Shown in pieces: positions 1 to 8,849 of a DNA stretch of 64,000 bases. Numbering within the stretch: the stretch's first letter is position 1; every line of letters begins with the position of its first letter. This DNA is from Crossaster papposus (taxonomy: Eukaryota; Echinodermata; Asteroidea; Velatida; Solasteridae), in assembly GCA_037893245.1 (NCBI GenBank), contig JBAIAA010000598.1, forward strand, positions 310,001 through 374,000, written 5' to 3'. Made by a program: the position numbers and the translations under genes. Under the pieces are notes generated by a model, which made no database searches, was not told the origin of the DNA, and was given only the letters and a program-made list of their open reading frames with translations.

Positions 1-117
1 TTGGTCCAGGCTCCAAATGTCACCCTGGTCAACTTTCCTATTCGATGTCTTGTACACTGTTGCCGGGCGGAGGGTTTAACACCTGCTCGTTAATTGATTG
101 GGGTGGTTTTTTACCAG

Positions 118-255
118 GTGCGCTGAATGTATCTATATGTTCACCGGGGCAAGTCATCACAGAGCCAGGGGCCAAGAGCTCGGCGGAGTGCACCCAGTGC
201 CCGGCTGGCTACATCTGCACTATCGACAGCATCAGGGCGGAGCCATGCACACCAG
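118..255 (+). CDS. Exon: GCC2/GCC3 (ephrin-receptor-like) cysteine-rich module
   Basis: The exon lies between a pyrimidine-rich acceptor (TTTTTTACCAG) and a CCAG|GTGGGG donor. It is 138 bp, starts and ends in phase 1, and reads as a cysteine-rich module: CSPGQVI, then CTQCPAGYIC, then EPCTPG. The C-x2-C and CPAGY..C spacing fits GCC2/GCC3 repeats, which occur in tandem in extracellular proteins. Symmetric phase-1 exons are typical of extracellular modules that spread by exon duplication. The last codon joins the next exon at 2423 to give a CTPGG-YYC sequence, as expected inside this family. The 5' part of the gene lies to the left of the window. Confidence 0.75.
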
Positions 256-397
256 GTGGGGCTGTCATTTAGGCAGATTGTATTAATGTATGCGCATATA
301 TCAAAGGTGTTCACAAAGTATGTCTAGTGTAAAGGCCAGATCATTATACTTTCTGCAAATGCGAACGCAAAATCGAAATTCACTTCACAAAACCTCC

Positions 398-482
398 GCT
401 GCGAAATTTGCCAGAGTTGGCAATCCGGAGGTCGCTGGTTCAAGCCACGCTCAAGTCAATTTCTTTGTTAAATTTTGAAAAA
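398..482 (+). repeat. Degenerate tRNA-derived SINE, 3' half
   Basis: The segment shares GGCAATCCGGAGG, a B-box-like CGCTGGTTCAAGCC and the tail TCAATTTCTTTGTTaAATTTT with the clearer copy at 2137-2240, then ends in an A-run. The A-box half is eroded. It is the same family by direct comparison of the two copies. Confidence 0.6.
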
Positions 483-1363
483 AATAGTATTAACTGCACC
501 TAGTCGGTTCGTTTAAAATGTTGTATTAAAAAAGCGTATCATCTTTGGGTGATCAGTTTGTTATTTTCCCAGGTCAATGCAACATTGCTAATGTTGCTAG
601 TATTGTGCAGGGTTTCCCCTTAACTCTTTTTTTTTCACTAGCCGGCCGGACCAGTTATTTTTTTGTAAGTAACATTTTACGTCTATTACAATGTAAATAA
701 CGTATACACCGACGTCGTGATAATGGTTAATTGGACAGTGATGTTCTAGAATATTATACATATTATTATTAATAACGGGGACAAAGCGAGCCACTTGAAT
801 TCCGACTCCCATTCTTTTCGGTACGATCGTTGCCGTTTGTTTTGATCGTAGTCTTTGTCGCGCTCAGATCTATCTCGTTTTGTCAATTTCCCAGCTCCAG
901 GATCTGGAACGAACGGGAACAATCGCCACATCGCGTCAATTTTATTTTCGGGATCCACTGTTGTCCGATACGCCCTGTACTCAATCAAAATACTGCAGCA
1001 AAATGTGAAGCTAAAAAACCTTGCACATGCAATTCGCAAGCGACTAGGTTTAATAAATTGATACATTGTAAAACAATTAACTATGGCAGTCCTTCATTTT
1101 TAAGGAGCGCGATCGCACTCTTCCGCGCTCCCAAATATTTTCCAAGAAGAGCAAAACTCAGCGCTCCATAAAAATTCCACAGGGGAAGTAATTTCTTCAG
1201 TTTGATTTGTAACGCGAACCGGAACGACGTCTGTTGATTTTGTGGAAAAACCTATACTACAGTACTAAGGTACTGGTTTTTTTATGTACGCTTGCGGTAT
1301 ACTCACGCAGTATGTGTGCCGCGCCGGCCATACGTGCCAATGCATGCGCTAGCTATTAAGCTA

Positions 1364-1773
1364 GCCGGCCAGCAAATTTTTTTTTCCCAAACAGGTTTGC
1401 AAAATTTCATGAATTATTCAGTAGTTTGGATGAGAAGTTATGTTTATTCATCGGAATAAAACATGACGTCACAGCATTGTTGTTATTAGTTACCTATTTA
1501 CAATAAATCACTTTAAAGAACAGCTGTTGTCGAGCTGCTATACGTAGTGTAGTGGATAGTGGGATTGGTTATGGATCAAAGATCTCGGGTTCGAATCCTG
1601 CTGTAGTAGGTCACCTCGTTTTTCCTAGTCAAATTGATATCTTTAGAGTATTTTTAATTTAAGGGGAAAAGGAGACCTAGAACCTAAGTGTTGTACAGCG
1701 ATCAACGCAACTACTGAATAATTCATGAAATTGTGCAAACCTGTTTGGGAAAAAAAAATTCGCAGCCGGCCAT
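1364..1773. mobile_element. MITE with about 60-bp terminal inverted repeats around a tRNA-like core
   Basis: The left arm (1364-1426, GCCGGCCAGCAAATTT..) and the right arm (1711-1773) are near-perfect inverted copies over about 60 bp, including the T-run followed by CCCAAACAGGTTTGCA. The internal 280 bp has no coding potential but includes a tRNA-like sequence (1536-1609). No transposase is present, so this is a non-autonomous foldback or MITE. The target duplication was not resolved. Confidence 0.75.
1536..1609 (+). ncRNA. tRNA-like sequence inside the foldback MITE
   Basis: An A-box-like TAGTGTAGTGGATAGT is followed at tRNA spacing by the B-box-like GGTTCGAATCC, with a 7-nt T-loop (TTCGAAT). 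The flanking 7-mers TGCTATA (1536-1542) and TGTAGTA (1602-1608) can form a full acceptor stem if G-U pairs are allowed. The anticodon arm is weak (4 bp) and there are two extra bases after the acceptor stem. It is therefore more likely a captured or decayed tRNA, or a Pol III promoter, than a working tRNA gene. Confidence 0.4.
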
Positions 1774-2136
1774 GAACATCGCGAATAAACACTGTATGTA
1801 CAGGAATGACATGATCCTATCTGTGCAATGCACGTGCACTGTTGTGTACATGCATCTCTAAATTGTACATGTACTGTACTAGTAAACAGTTGATCTTGGA
1901 AATCACATGTAATGTTTTCAATATTTTAACTCGCCCGCCGGACGACCGAGGAAAGTGTTTTCACTCGTTCGTGGCTGTTTTCACTCGCATTTGGCGAGTG
2001 GGCGACCGCTATAAAGGGAAAACCCTGTCGTGACTTTGGGGACGTGATCCCTGTCTACATGAAAATTACGAGTTTGTGGCTTCTGACTAGTGCCCCCGAA
2101 CAACGATACATAATTTGAGGAACCCCCAACACAGGG

Positions 2137-2240
2137 CTGGACAGCTCAGTTGGTAGAGCACCGGAACGGCAATCCGGCGGTTGCTGGTTCAAACCCCGCT
2201 ACACTCAATTTCTTTGTTCAATTTTCAAAAGAGGAGTTAA
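2137..2240 (+). repeat. tRNA-derived SINE (tRNA-Ala-like head)
   Basis: The head reads as a tRNA: an A-box (AGCTCAGTTGGTAGAGC), a CCGGA/TCCGG anticodon stem around the loop ACGGCAA, and a B-box (GCTGGTTCAAACCCC). The 3' acceptor half does not pair with the 5' end, and the sequence runs into the tail CAATTTCTTTGTTCAATTTTC, shared with 398-482. That makes it a SINE rather than a tRNA gene. Confidence 0.75.
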
Positions 2241-2422
2241 GATGTGTTCAACTTTTTGAAATTTTTATCCAAAAAAACTTTCCCCGACGTCACAAATTCA
2301 TGTTGGCACTTGCACTTGCTATTTTTTTAAAATTCATGTAGCAGTTCATCATCAAATAAATATTATTGTTGAAATGCAAAACAGTTTTTAAAAAATTGCT
2401 TTCTTTTTTGTGTCGTTTCTAG

Positions 2423-2529
2423 GCTACTATTGTGAGTTTAATGAGGATCCTAAACAGTGGCCGAATCGCAGGCCACCAATTCCAGCACATGCATGCCCTG
2501 CCCAGCTGGCTATTGGTGCAACTACCCAG
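2423..2529 (+). CDS. Exon: continuation of the cysteine-rich module (G-YYC)
   Basis: The acceptor TGTCGTTTCTAG precedes GC-TAC-TAT-TGT, which completes the split Gly codon of the 118-255 exon and yields G-Y-Y-C. The donor is CCCAG|GTATGTGG. The exon goes from phase 1 to phase 0 over 107 bp and contains two cysteines. The same frame stays open through the apparent donor to 2802 without recognisable homology, so intron retention or a longer exon is possible. Its phase-0 end does not match the phase-1 start at 11932. Either an unseen exon lies between them or one of these exons is wrongly bounded. Confidence 0.5.
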
Positions 2530-3776
2530 GTATGTGGTTGTACTCCTCGTTGGATGAAACACTGTCATAACTCTTGCATTCCAGTTTGGAATCTCGATGA
2601 AGCCATCCAAGCCGATGTGATGTTGTGCGTTCAGCTTAGCCATATTATTATGGCTCAAATGATGGACATGCTCCGTATTGAGAGCCACACAGCGGCCATA
2701 TGTGACCTGTTCCCACGAAACCCGGACAAAGTAGCAAAAATAAAAATTGAGTTTAGGCTATTTTCAAATTCTCCAGCTATTCAGCTTTCTAATGATATAT
2801 AATTTGTATAGTTTTTCCCTCCATATGATCCCATGAGAAGGAATTTAGACCCCAGCTTTCACCCACCCATAACAAATTATTACGAGAAAACGAGAGCTGT
2901 GTTCACAGGAAAAAACTCCACAAACTTGGTGAATGTAATGTACACGCGTCAGCGCACTCTACAAGGGCAATCCAAAACCCCATAGCAACCACTATGTTCC
3001 CATTATTGGATTAATCTGACAATTGGCACACATCAAGAACATCTCTCGACAAATATTTTTTGAAAGTTTGAACAAATTTTATTCAATAATGCAAAAAATA
3101 TGACAGTTTATTTCTGTAGTGTTTTAAGTGAAATAAAAATATATCGGCACATCGACCAAAAAAACACAGGTACATGTATGTACGTATACATGTACATGTA
3201 CTTTACAAACACATTTTCTGTTATTGAATACAATACACGTGTACATTGTTTTGTATTGTGCTTATTTGTGTACGACCTTATGTCGAATTATAGTGATCTG
3301 ATATTTTGATTACTTTACCGGTTAATGCATTTTTTTGTATTGAACAAAAATAGATGAACCAAAACATAAACAAAGTTTCAATGTGACTGGCATTAGAAAT
3401 TATTAGGCCAATTAAACGTTACTGAAAATGTAAAAACTAATACCAGTAATAGATGCGTCACCTTTAATTCTATTAAAATTGTTAACTAAACTGTCAATAA
3501 GTACGGTATGTATCGGTATACGTGTACATGTATCTTTGGCAATGGTACAGCGTGAACTTTCGCAAAACGTTTTAGAATATTTTCCAAATACATGTATTTT
3601 GATTATTTTAAAATGTCGGCTATCTAGAGTATACATACATCTATACTGTTTTCTTTCTGCAATTTAATATGCTTCTGGTACTATGTATCACACACTTTAA
3701 TAAGGGTCACATGACATTCATAATAATGCAGCTACCAGCTCTGCTTGTACAGACAAAAATCATAATGGACACCGGA
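2530..3776 (+). other. Intron, no gene recognised
   Basis: An open frame continues from the previous exon to 2802 but resembles nothing I know. The rest is AT-rich with ACATGTA/TGTACA-rich stretches near 3170-3200 and 3520-3530. I see no transposon ends here. Confidence 0.5.
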
Positions 3777-3780
3777 TTAC

Positions 3781-4310
3781 TATTAATAGAACATCAACAA
3801 AAATATAGTATGTCCATGTATGCATACGTAGTGGTTAACCCCCACCCCCGATCCCCCCCAAGTTTCAAGCATGTAAGTATGTACAGTACATGTATGTAAA
3901 ATGTACATGTTACATGTTACTATTAACCAGTTCGCGCCGGATGACGTGTATAAACGCAAACATTTCCCCAGATTCAAAACGGATGACGCATAAACACTCC
4001 AGCAAGTTCAAGTTCGGAAATGTATGTCAGCAGCGGGCAAGGCCGGAAATGCGTGGGTGGGTGGACGTACTTCCCGGCACTATCAGCCTGAACACGCTTC
4101 GGATTGAGTTTCGTTAAAAATAATCCCGCCGATGGGCTCGGCGATGTTAAAATAATCCCTGCGCGAACTGGTTAATAGAACATCCAAAAAAATATAGTAT
4201 GTCCATGTATGCATACGCAGTGGTTAACCCCCACCCCCCCCCCCCCCCCCCCAAGTTTCAAGCATGTAAGTATGTACAGTACATGTATGTAAAATGTACA
4301 TGTACATGTT
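3781..4310 (+). repeat. Two direct 140-bp repeats flanking a TTAA MITE
   Basis: Copy 1 (3781-3919) and copy 2 (4172-4310) share the order TATTAATAGAACATC, AAAAATATAGTATGTCC, a poly-C block, AGTTTCAAGCATGTAAG and a TGTACA-rich end. They differ mainly in poly-C length (copy 2 has a run of about 19 C). Copy 1 preserves the uninterrupted CTATTAATAG site that the MITE at 3927-4171 split in copy 2. The tandem duplication therefore preceded the insertion. Confidence 0.75.
3927..4171. mobile_element. piggyBac-like (TTAA) MITE, copy 1
   Basis: The termini CCAGTTCGCGC and GCGCGAACTGG are exact inverted repeats, flanked on both sides by TTAA (3923-3926 and 4172-4175). TTAA targeting is characteristic of piggyBac-type transposons (Kolobok also uses it). 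There is no coding capacity in its 245 bp. Related copies lie at 45413-45753 and 62268-62345. Confidence 0.8.
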
Positions 4311-4350
4311 ACATGTTACATGTACTGTACATACTTACATGCTTGAAACT
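4253..4350. repeat. Palindrome with about 33-bp arms
   Basis: AGTTTCAAGCATGTAAGTAT and the following TGTACAGTACATG (about 4253-4285) recur inverted at 4318-4350. The spacer is built from ACATGT units. The left arm is also the end of the 140-bp direct repeat. Confidence 0.75.
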
Positions 4351-4353
4351 GAA

Positions 4354-4519
4354 GTGTTGAATCAACATTAAAAGTGTGTGGTCAGTGACTACTCTTTAAA
4401 ATTTGGATATTCAAACTGATAAATTTAACACTCGCGTGTTGAGCTGTATTATGCATGTAATCCAACATTTTAAAGTGTAGTCACTGACCGCACGCTTTTA
4501 ATGTTGATTTTTCAACACT
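4354..4519. mobile_element. Small foldback MITE
   Basis: The left arm (4354-4393, GTGTTGAATCAACATTAAAA..) and the right arm (about 4474-4519) are imperfect inverted repeats of about 40 bp. Both contain GTCAGTGACTAC or its complement. The centre has no ORF. Confidence 0.65.
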
Positions 4520-4751
4520 TGTTGGGGTACATGTTTGTGTACATTAAAGAGTGTCATGAATAAAGGGGTTGGGTGTTGATTTCTTGTGGGAAAACTTAAA
4601 TTCACACGTGTGTAGCAGATTCAGACAACACATACATGCATAATTTGTCATTATGTATAAATTAAAAACTGTTGTTTTTCTTTCTCGTTAGCGAGCTGAC
4701 AGCCGAAGACATTGCGTGATCCCTATAAGTTTTAAGTTCATGGTCATGTAT

Positions 4752-5109
4752 TTAGGGAAGACGAGCACGACGAGCCAGTTTGATGAGTGGTTCATCGTCA
4801 TCTGTAGAGTCTACAGTTGAAGATGAATCTCCAGACGAATCTGCATCCTCAGAATCTTCCGAATCGGTCTCTGCTGGTTCAGGCGACTTGGGAAGTGGGC
4901 AAGTGATGTCCCGCGTCGAGGCACTGCAAAACTCTCGGATGTGCTTGTGCAAATACTCCATGCGGGCAAAGGACAAACCTTGGATTAGCAGAGGCTCAGG
5001 CAAGACCCTCGGTGGCAGGTTAGATGCATCCAAGAGAAGTTGGAACTCCTGTTCAACACTCTCTGCATGCAGCTTGGAGAACACCTTTCCAGGGTGATCA
5101 TGACTAAAC
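4752..5109 (-). pseudogene. DUF7869-like gene, 3' exon with acidic tail
   Basis: The minus-strand acceptor TTCACTTCAG (just above 5109) opens a frame reading FSHDHPGKVF, then an amphipathic stretch, then a Ser/Asp/Glu-rich tail (TDSEDSEDADSSGDSSS) and a basic end (LARRARLP) before the stop at 4752. It joins the 5279-5292 remnant with a phase match (AG|G). The F-S...PG-V pattern is what I recall following the catalytic-looking core in DUF7869-type proteins, which resemble RNase H-fold transposase-derived genes. This exon is itself uninterrupted, but the gene as a whole is broken. Confidence 0.55.
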
Positions 5110-5278
5110 CTGAAGTGAATAAAATGAGGGAAAAATCATAGGATCAAAAATTGTGTTGTCATTTTTGGAGATTGACCTTCATAATAATTATCTTATCCTT
5201 CAAAATATTGAAACAAACAAGTTTTTATACATGTGATGGTATATCACAAGACTACAATAATAAGTAAACAATAAATCT

Positions 5279-5292
5279 TACCTCATGTGGTG
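5279..5292 (-). pseudogene. Remnant of a split DUF7869-like exon with intact splice donor
   Basis: On the minus strand CCC-CAC-CAC-ATG-AG is followed by the donor GTAAGA. The two leftover bases join the G that opens the 5109 exon, giving H-H-M-R-F-S. Directly upstream is the LINE fragment that begins at about 5292, so the rest of this exon was displaced to 7260 and beyond. Confidence 0.5.
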
Positions 5293-5893
5293 GGGCATAA
5301 TGATCGACGACAGTCTCACATGGAAATGGCATGTCAATTACATATGTACAGTTATTTCAAGAAATGTAGGTATTCTTTGTAAATTAAAACAATTTTTTCC
5401 CCGTGATATTTTAATGGTTCTTTATAATACCCTTGTCTTGCCTTACATTTCATATGGCATTCTAGCATGGGGAAATAGTGGTATAGGTCAAATTAATAGA
5501 ATACTTAAATTACAGAAGAAGGCTTTACGTATAATTAACAATGTTAATTTCAATGACCATAGTAATCTCCTTTTTTATAATTGTAATACATTGAAAGTCT
5601 TTGATATTTACGGTCTCCAGCTTGGCTCCTTTATGCACCAACTTAGTAACACTAAATTACCAAAATCCATTTGCTCGCTATTCACAAAAAATCAACAAGT
5701 TCATTCTTACTCCACAAGACAATGCAAGGAATTTCATCGTTCTTATGCTCGTACTAAGCTTGCTAAAGCTACAGTGAAACATGAAGGTCCCAAGCTGTGG
5801 GGTTCTATTGACCCCTCTCTCAAAGCTATATCCAGCCTGCGTACTTTTAAACGCAAGTACAAAATTAAATTATTAAATAAATATTCAAACTGA
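5292..5893 (+). mobile_element. 5'-truncated LINE, C-terminal reverse transcriptase region
   Basis: The open frame begins abruptly at G-I-M-I-D-D-S-L-T-W and continues through PYISYGILAWGNSG and a basic LQKKALRIINN segment to a stop at 5893. This order is typical of the region downstream of the YADD block in CR1/L2-supergroup RT ORFs. It resembles the homologous part of the LINE at 26968-27681. The 5' truncation removed the endonuclease and RT catalytic core. It landed inside an exon of the minus-strand DUF7869-like gene. Confidence 0.8.
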
Positions 5894-5936
5894 TGATAAA
5901 AATATGTCTCTATTTCACGGGGTTACAGGCAACAGG

Positions 5937-7098
5937 TTATAAGTACAGGTTAGGCCAAAAAAAAAAGTCTCCGGTTTCTGGTATGGAGCTTGCCCCAAAA
6001 GTGGTGCGGCGACGCGGCTTTTTTTTTTTTTTTTGGTCCCCTTTTTTTTTTCTCCAAACAGGTGTGTTTGGGCTACATAACATGTGACCCTGCTATGAGA
6101 TGCACGAATAAGCAACTTTAATACATGTATAATGAATGGACAACTGGGGGCATATAAAAAGAGCAAGAATGTTGGATTAATAGTGAAAATAACATGGAAA
6201 TGTTGTGGCATCTAATGTTTGTTGAGAATAAATTAAAATGCCAAAGTATGATCTGTCTCTTGTATACTCTTTATTTAACAAGTCAAAATGGGAAACTTGT
6301 TGAGTTGAAACTGCAAAGCGAATGTCATGCAATTCCTATGGGGTAAAGAATAACATATTTTCCATTTCCAACAGTTTGTTCACCTCATAGTAATATTTAT
6401 TATATTGCACTCCACATACAACAAACTTAAAATAAATAATCATGGCAATAAGGTCTATTGTCGATCGGTTATTCCTAAATCTAAAAAGAAGACCAACTCT
6501 CATCTCATCGTATTTGAGGGCCAGAGGTGTTGTAGTAAAGAATGAAAAGCACAAAAAGCTTGCCGAGAAGGCATACCAGGCCGAAAAGCTTGGTTTAGTT
6601 GCAAAACAGCTCCCTTTGTCTACCCATCATGCTTTGCGCTATACTTTGGGATCGCGATCAGACCGCCGTACCGCGACTTCGACATCGTGCACACACACGT
6701 GTGCCGCAATGCTGATATTAGTCTGCTCCCTTACATATTGCGGTTATTAAAAGCGGTTACAAGTTCCAGATACACGACCTTCGCTTCCACTCACGTCTGG
6801 CTTCTATACACAAAATCACGAAAATACAACGCCGTCTGCAAATGGTGCCCGACTATTCTGTGCAAAATATATGGAAGCCCAGACAGGCCACATAAAGCCT
6901 ATACCTGATGGTAACCCCATCTAAATACACGTTCAAATTGTGCAGCAGCAGAAATCTAGACGAACCAGTGAGTTTGGCGGTTTTGAGTCATCGTCTTACA
7001 TTAAAAAAAAAACTTTTTCATTTTGCCGACGCGCATGGCTACGGCGACGCGCGCGCATACCAGAAACCGGAGACTTTTTTTTTTTGGCCTTATAAGTA
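5937..7098. mobile_element. DNA transposon remnant with TIRs and a possible 9-bp target duplication
   Basis: GGCC, an A-run, then GTCTCCGGTTTCTGGTAT (5953-5985) recurs inverted at 7056-7089. TTATAAGTA occurs just outside each end (5937-5945 and 7090-7098). On the left, seven extra bases separate it from the TIR, so either the TIR is longer and eroded on the right or the match is partly chance. Inside is a decayed ORF with a SAP-like motif (6442-6600). No transposase domain is visible. A 9-bp duplication would suit a Mutator-like element, but the superfamily is not established. Confidence 0.6.
6442..6600 (+). pseudogene. SAP-like DNA-binding motif fragment
   Basis: The plus-strand frame from 6442 reads TLISSYLRARGVVV, then a Lys-rich helix and AEKAYQAEKLGL. 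It matches the helix-turn-helix pattern of SAP domains (leucine, a YLRARG-type turn, then LxxKAxxxE). The downstream part turns into unrelated sequence with no family signature. Such N-terminal SAP motifs occur in some transposon-encoded and YqaJ-type proteins, by recall. The assignment is tentative. Confidence 0.4.
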
Positions 7099-7259
7099 TT
7101 TTTTGTTTCTCTCTAATATGCTACTACAATAATTGTATATCGTGTTTTTGTTTGTTATTTGTCCTACATGTATATGTAATTAGCTCTTATTTGTTAGTGG
7201 GGGCCCCCACCCACACTTATTCTGCAGTGGTTTAAATATTTCATAATATAATATAATAT

Positions 7260-8162
7260 TGTTGTGTGGAAATAAAGTAACATGATGAAAATATGGGGAC
7301 AGGAACTCCTGCCAGTTGTACGTTTAGACGATGCCATGGCCCTTCTCTGTGCCAACAACTCGTGGCACATTTACCCCCTTCACCGAGCTTGACCGTACCA
7401 CTTCTTCTAAGTCAGCCAAGCAGCTGACCATGGTTCTGCGGTACCTCTGCTTTACTAAGCCAAAACACCAATCAGGGGCAAATTTGGTGTGTCCGGCAAT
7501 CATAAAGTTCACGGTGATGGACTTATGTAACCTTGTCATTGCTCTCCAGGCAAAATACCACATTACGTATTTGTTTTTATTTTGCCCTCCACAGTTGTCA
7601 CAGTGTAAGTGTACCTGTTCTTCCCCGAGACCAAAGTTCTCAAAGAAGTCGTGCAAATAGCTGATGACGGCATTTGACCCCTTGCCAACCGAAACACCTT
7701 CGTCTATTAGGTAGTTGGCCTGTTGAGGGATTGCTTCACAGCACACTCCAAAGATCCCACACTTTCTAGGACACAGAAAGTACATGGGCCCAGGCTGAAG
7801 GGGGTCACTTGGATAGTGGACTTGCTGGGCAAAGTCAAATGCATAATGCATTTGACCAGGTCTGCTGCAGGCATCATTGCGGCCGAGCTTCTCCCCTTCG
7901 TTGACTGCTCTCTTAGCCTCCTCTACCATGTTGCGGTACAACTCCCTCTCCATGTAGACCAGACGCAGATGCTCCTCTTGGCATTGAAGGCGTTGGAGTT
8001 TCTGGTCCTCTGGCAAATTGGCGCTGCGGTACACCCCGTTGTTATTTTGTTGACATTGCCAACACAAGTCACTCATTGGTTTTGTTGTTAAGATGAAGGG
8101 TGTGTATCTTCTCCACATCTTTGTGAAGGTTGATCGCCTCGCAACCCTGTATTCTGGATCTC
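7260..8162 (-). pseudogene. DUF7869-like (RNase H-fold, transposase-derived) core exon with an in-frame stop
   Basis: The acceptor TTTTCACAG (8163-8171) opens a frame that starts D-P-E-Y-R-V-A-R-R and includes a Cys pair (LCWQCQQ), CPRKCGIFGVCCE, and the hallmark HCDNCGGQNKNKYVMWY, then HTKFAPDWCFGLVKQ and GTEKGHGIV. The Asp of DNCGGQNKN is the presumed catalytic acidic residue of an RNase H-like fold. The frame hits TAA at 7324-7326 yet continues in the same frame with TYNWQEFLSPYF, so the stop is a later nonsense change. The exon then runs into the transposon block at about 7260. The gene is nested antisense in the host intron. It could be a transposon or a domesticated gene that has died. 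Confidence 0.7.
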
Positions 8163-8464
8163 CTGTGAAAATAAAGCAATTTTTTTTTTCATTAAACAAT
8201 TTAATGAATTATTAACATCAGACCTTTAAAATCGCGGCGTGAATAACATCAATTACATGTACAGGGTATGTTTCTCAATTTTTTTTTTAATTAACCCTAA
8301 CTCCCTAGGGTGTGTGCAAAATCATATTGATTTCGGAGGATTGAGGACTGTAGGGTTAAAAAAATTAAATAAAACGAATATCAATGCAAATAACAACAAC
8401 AACATTGTTTACTCGTGTATGCAAGAGGTCTATAAACCCCAAACAGAAATAAACAACATTCTAC

Positions 8465-8849
8465 CTGCTACAAGACGGGCTTCGTTCGTTGACTCGAGCT
8501 GCGATTTGTACTGCCGCCATATTATTGATTTATTGTCCCGCGACGGAAGGAGTCTCACTCGGGGGTCAGAACACTTGACCCCTGGTATGCGACCTGGAAT
8601 GACCATGCCCTCCCTCTCTGCATAGTTCACGATGAATGTGATGGCTCAGACAAATCTGAGTACATGTCATCATTCACATCATCATCATCATCTGAAGAAA
8701 TACTGTCCACGAAATATTCGTTCAGATCAAAGATCAGACAAATTTGCGCTGTCCCTCCCCGACAAGCCAAGAACGAGTGCTTCATTTAACGCTGTCTTCA
8801 GCGTCGACGAGTCAGATTTCCCCGACGAGGTTGCAGCCTTGTCCGCCAT
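8465..8849 (-). pseudogene. DUF7869-like gene, N-terminal exon with frameshifts
   Basis: The minus-strand ATG at 8849 starts MADKAATSSGKSDSSTLKT. The frame ends near 8735, an adjacent frame continues with a Ser/Asp-rich acidic segment (SISSDDDDDVNDDMYSDLS), and a third frame supplies GRIPGVKCSDPRVRLLPSRD and IIWRQYKSQLES before the donor GCAG|GTAGAA. Three successive frames in one plausible exon indicate at least two indels, unless a small intron is missed. The 300-bp gap to the next exon (8163-8464) is a normal intron size. Confidence 0.5.

Larger units (their letters stand above)
256..2422 (+). other. Intron holding two SINE copies and a tRNA-like foldback MITE
   Basis: There is no coding sequence here. 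It contains a degenerate SINE (about 398-482), an inverted-repeat element (1364-1773) and a better preserved SINE (2137-2240), annotated separately. The stretches 483-1360 and 1774-2136 show nothing I can name beyond AT-rich runs and a short palindrome at 1349-1366. Confidence 0.6.

Noticed and set aside
1536-1609. A functional tRNA, with the anticodon loop suggesting a UAA suppressor that could rescue host stops
   Set aside because: The anticodon arm is weak, two extra bases follow the acceptor stem, and the host stops are TAG and TGA. No support.
2137-2240. Genuine tRNA-Ala gene
   Set aside because: The acceptor ends do not pair, and the sequence shares its 3' tail with the degenerate copy at 398-482. 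It is a SINE.
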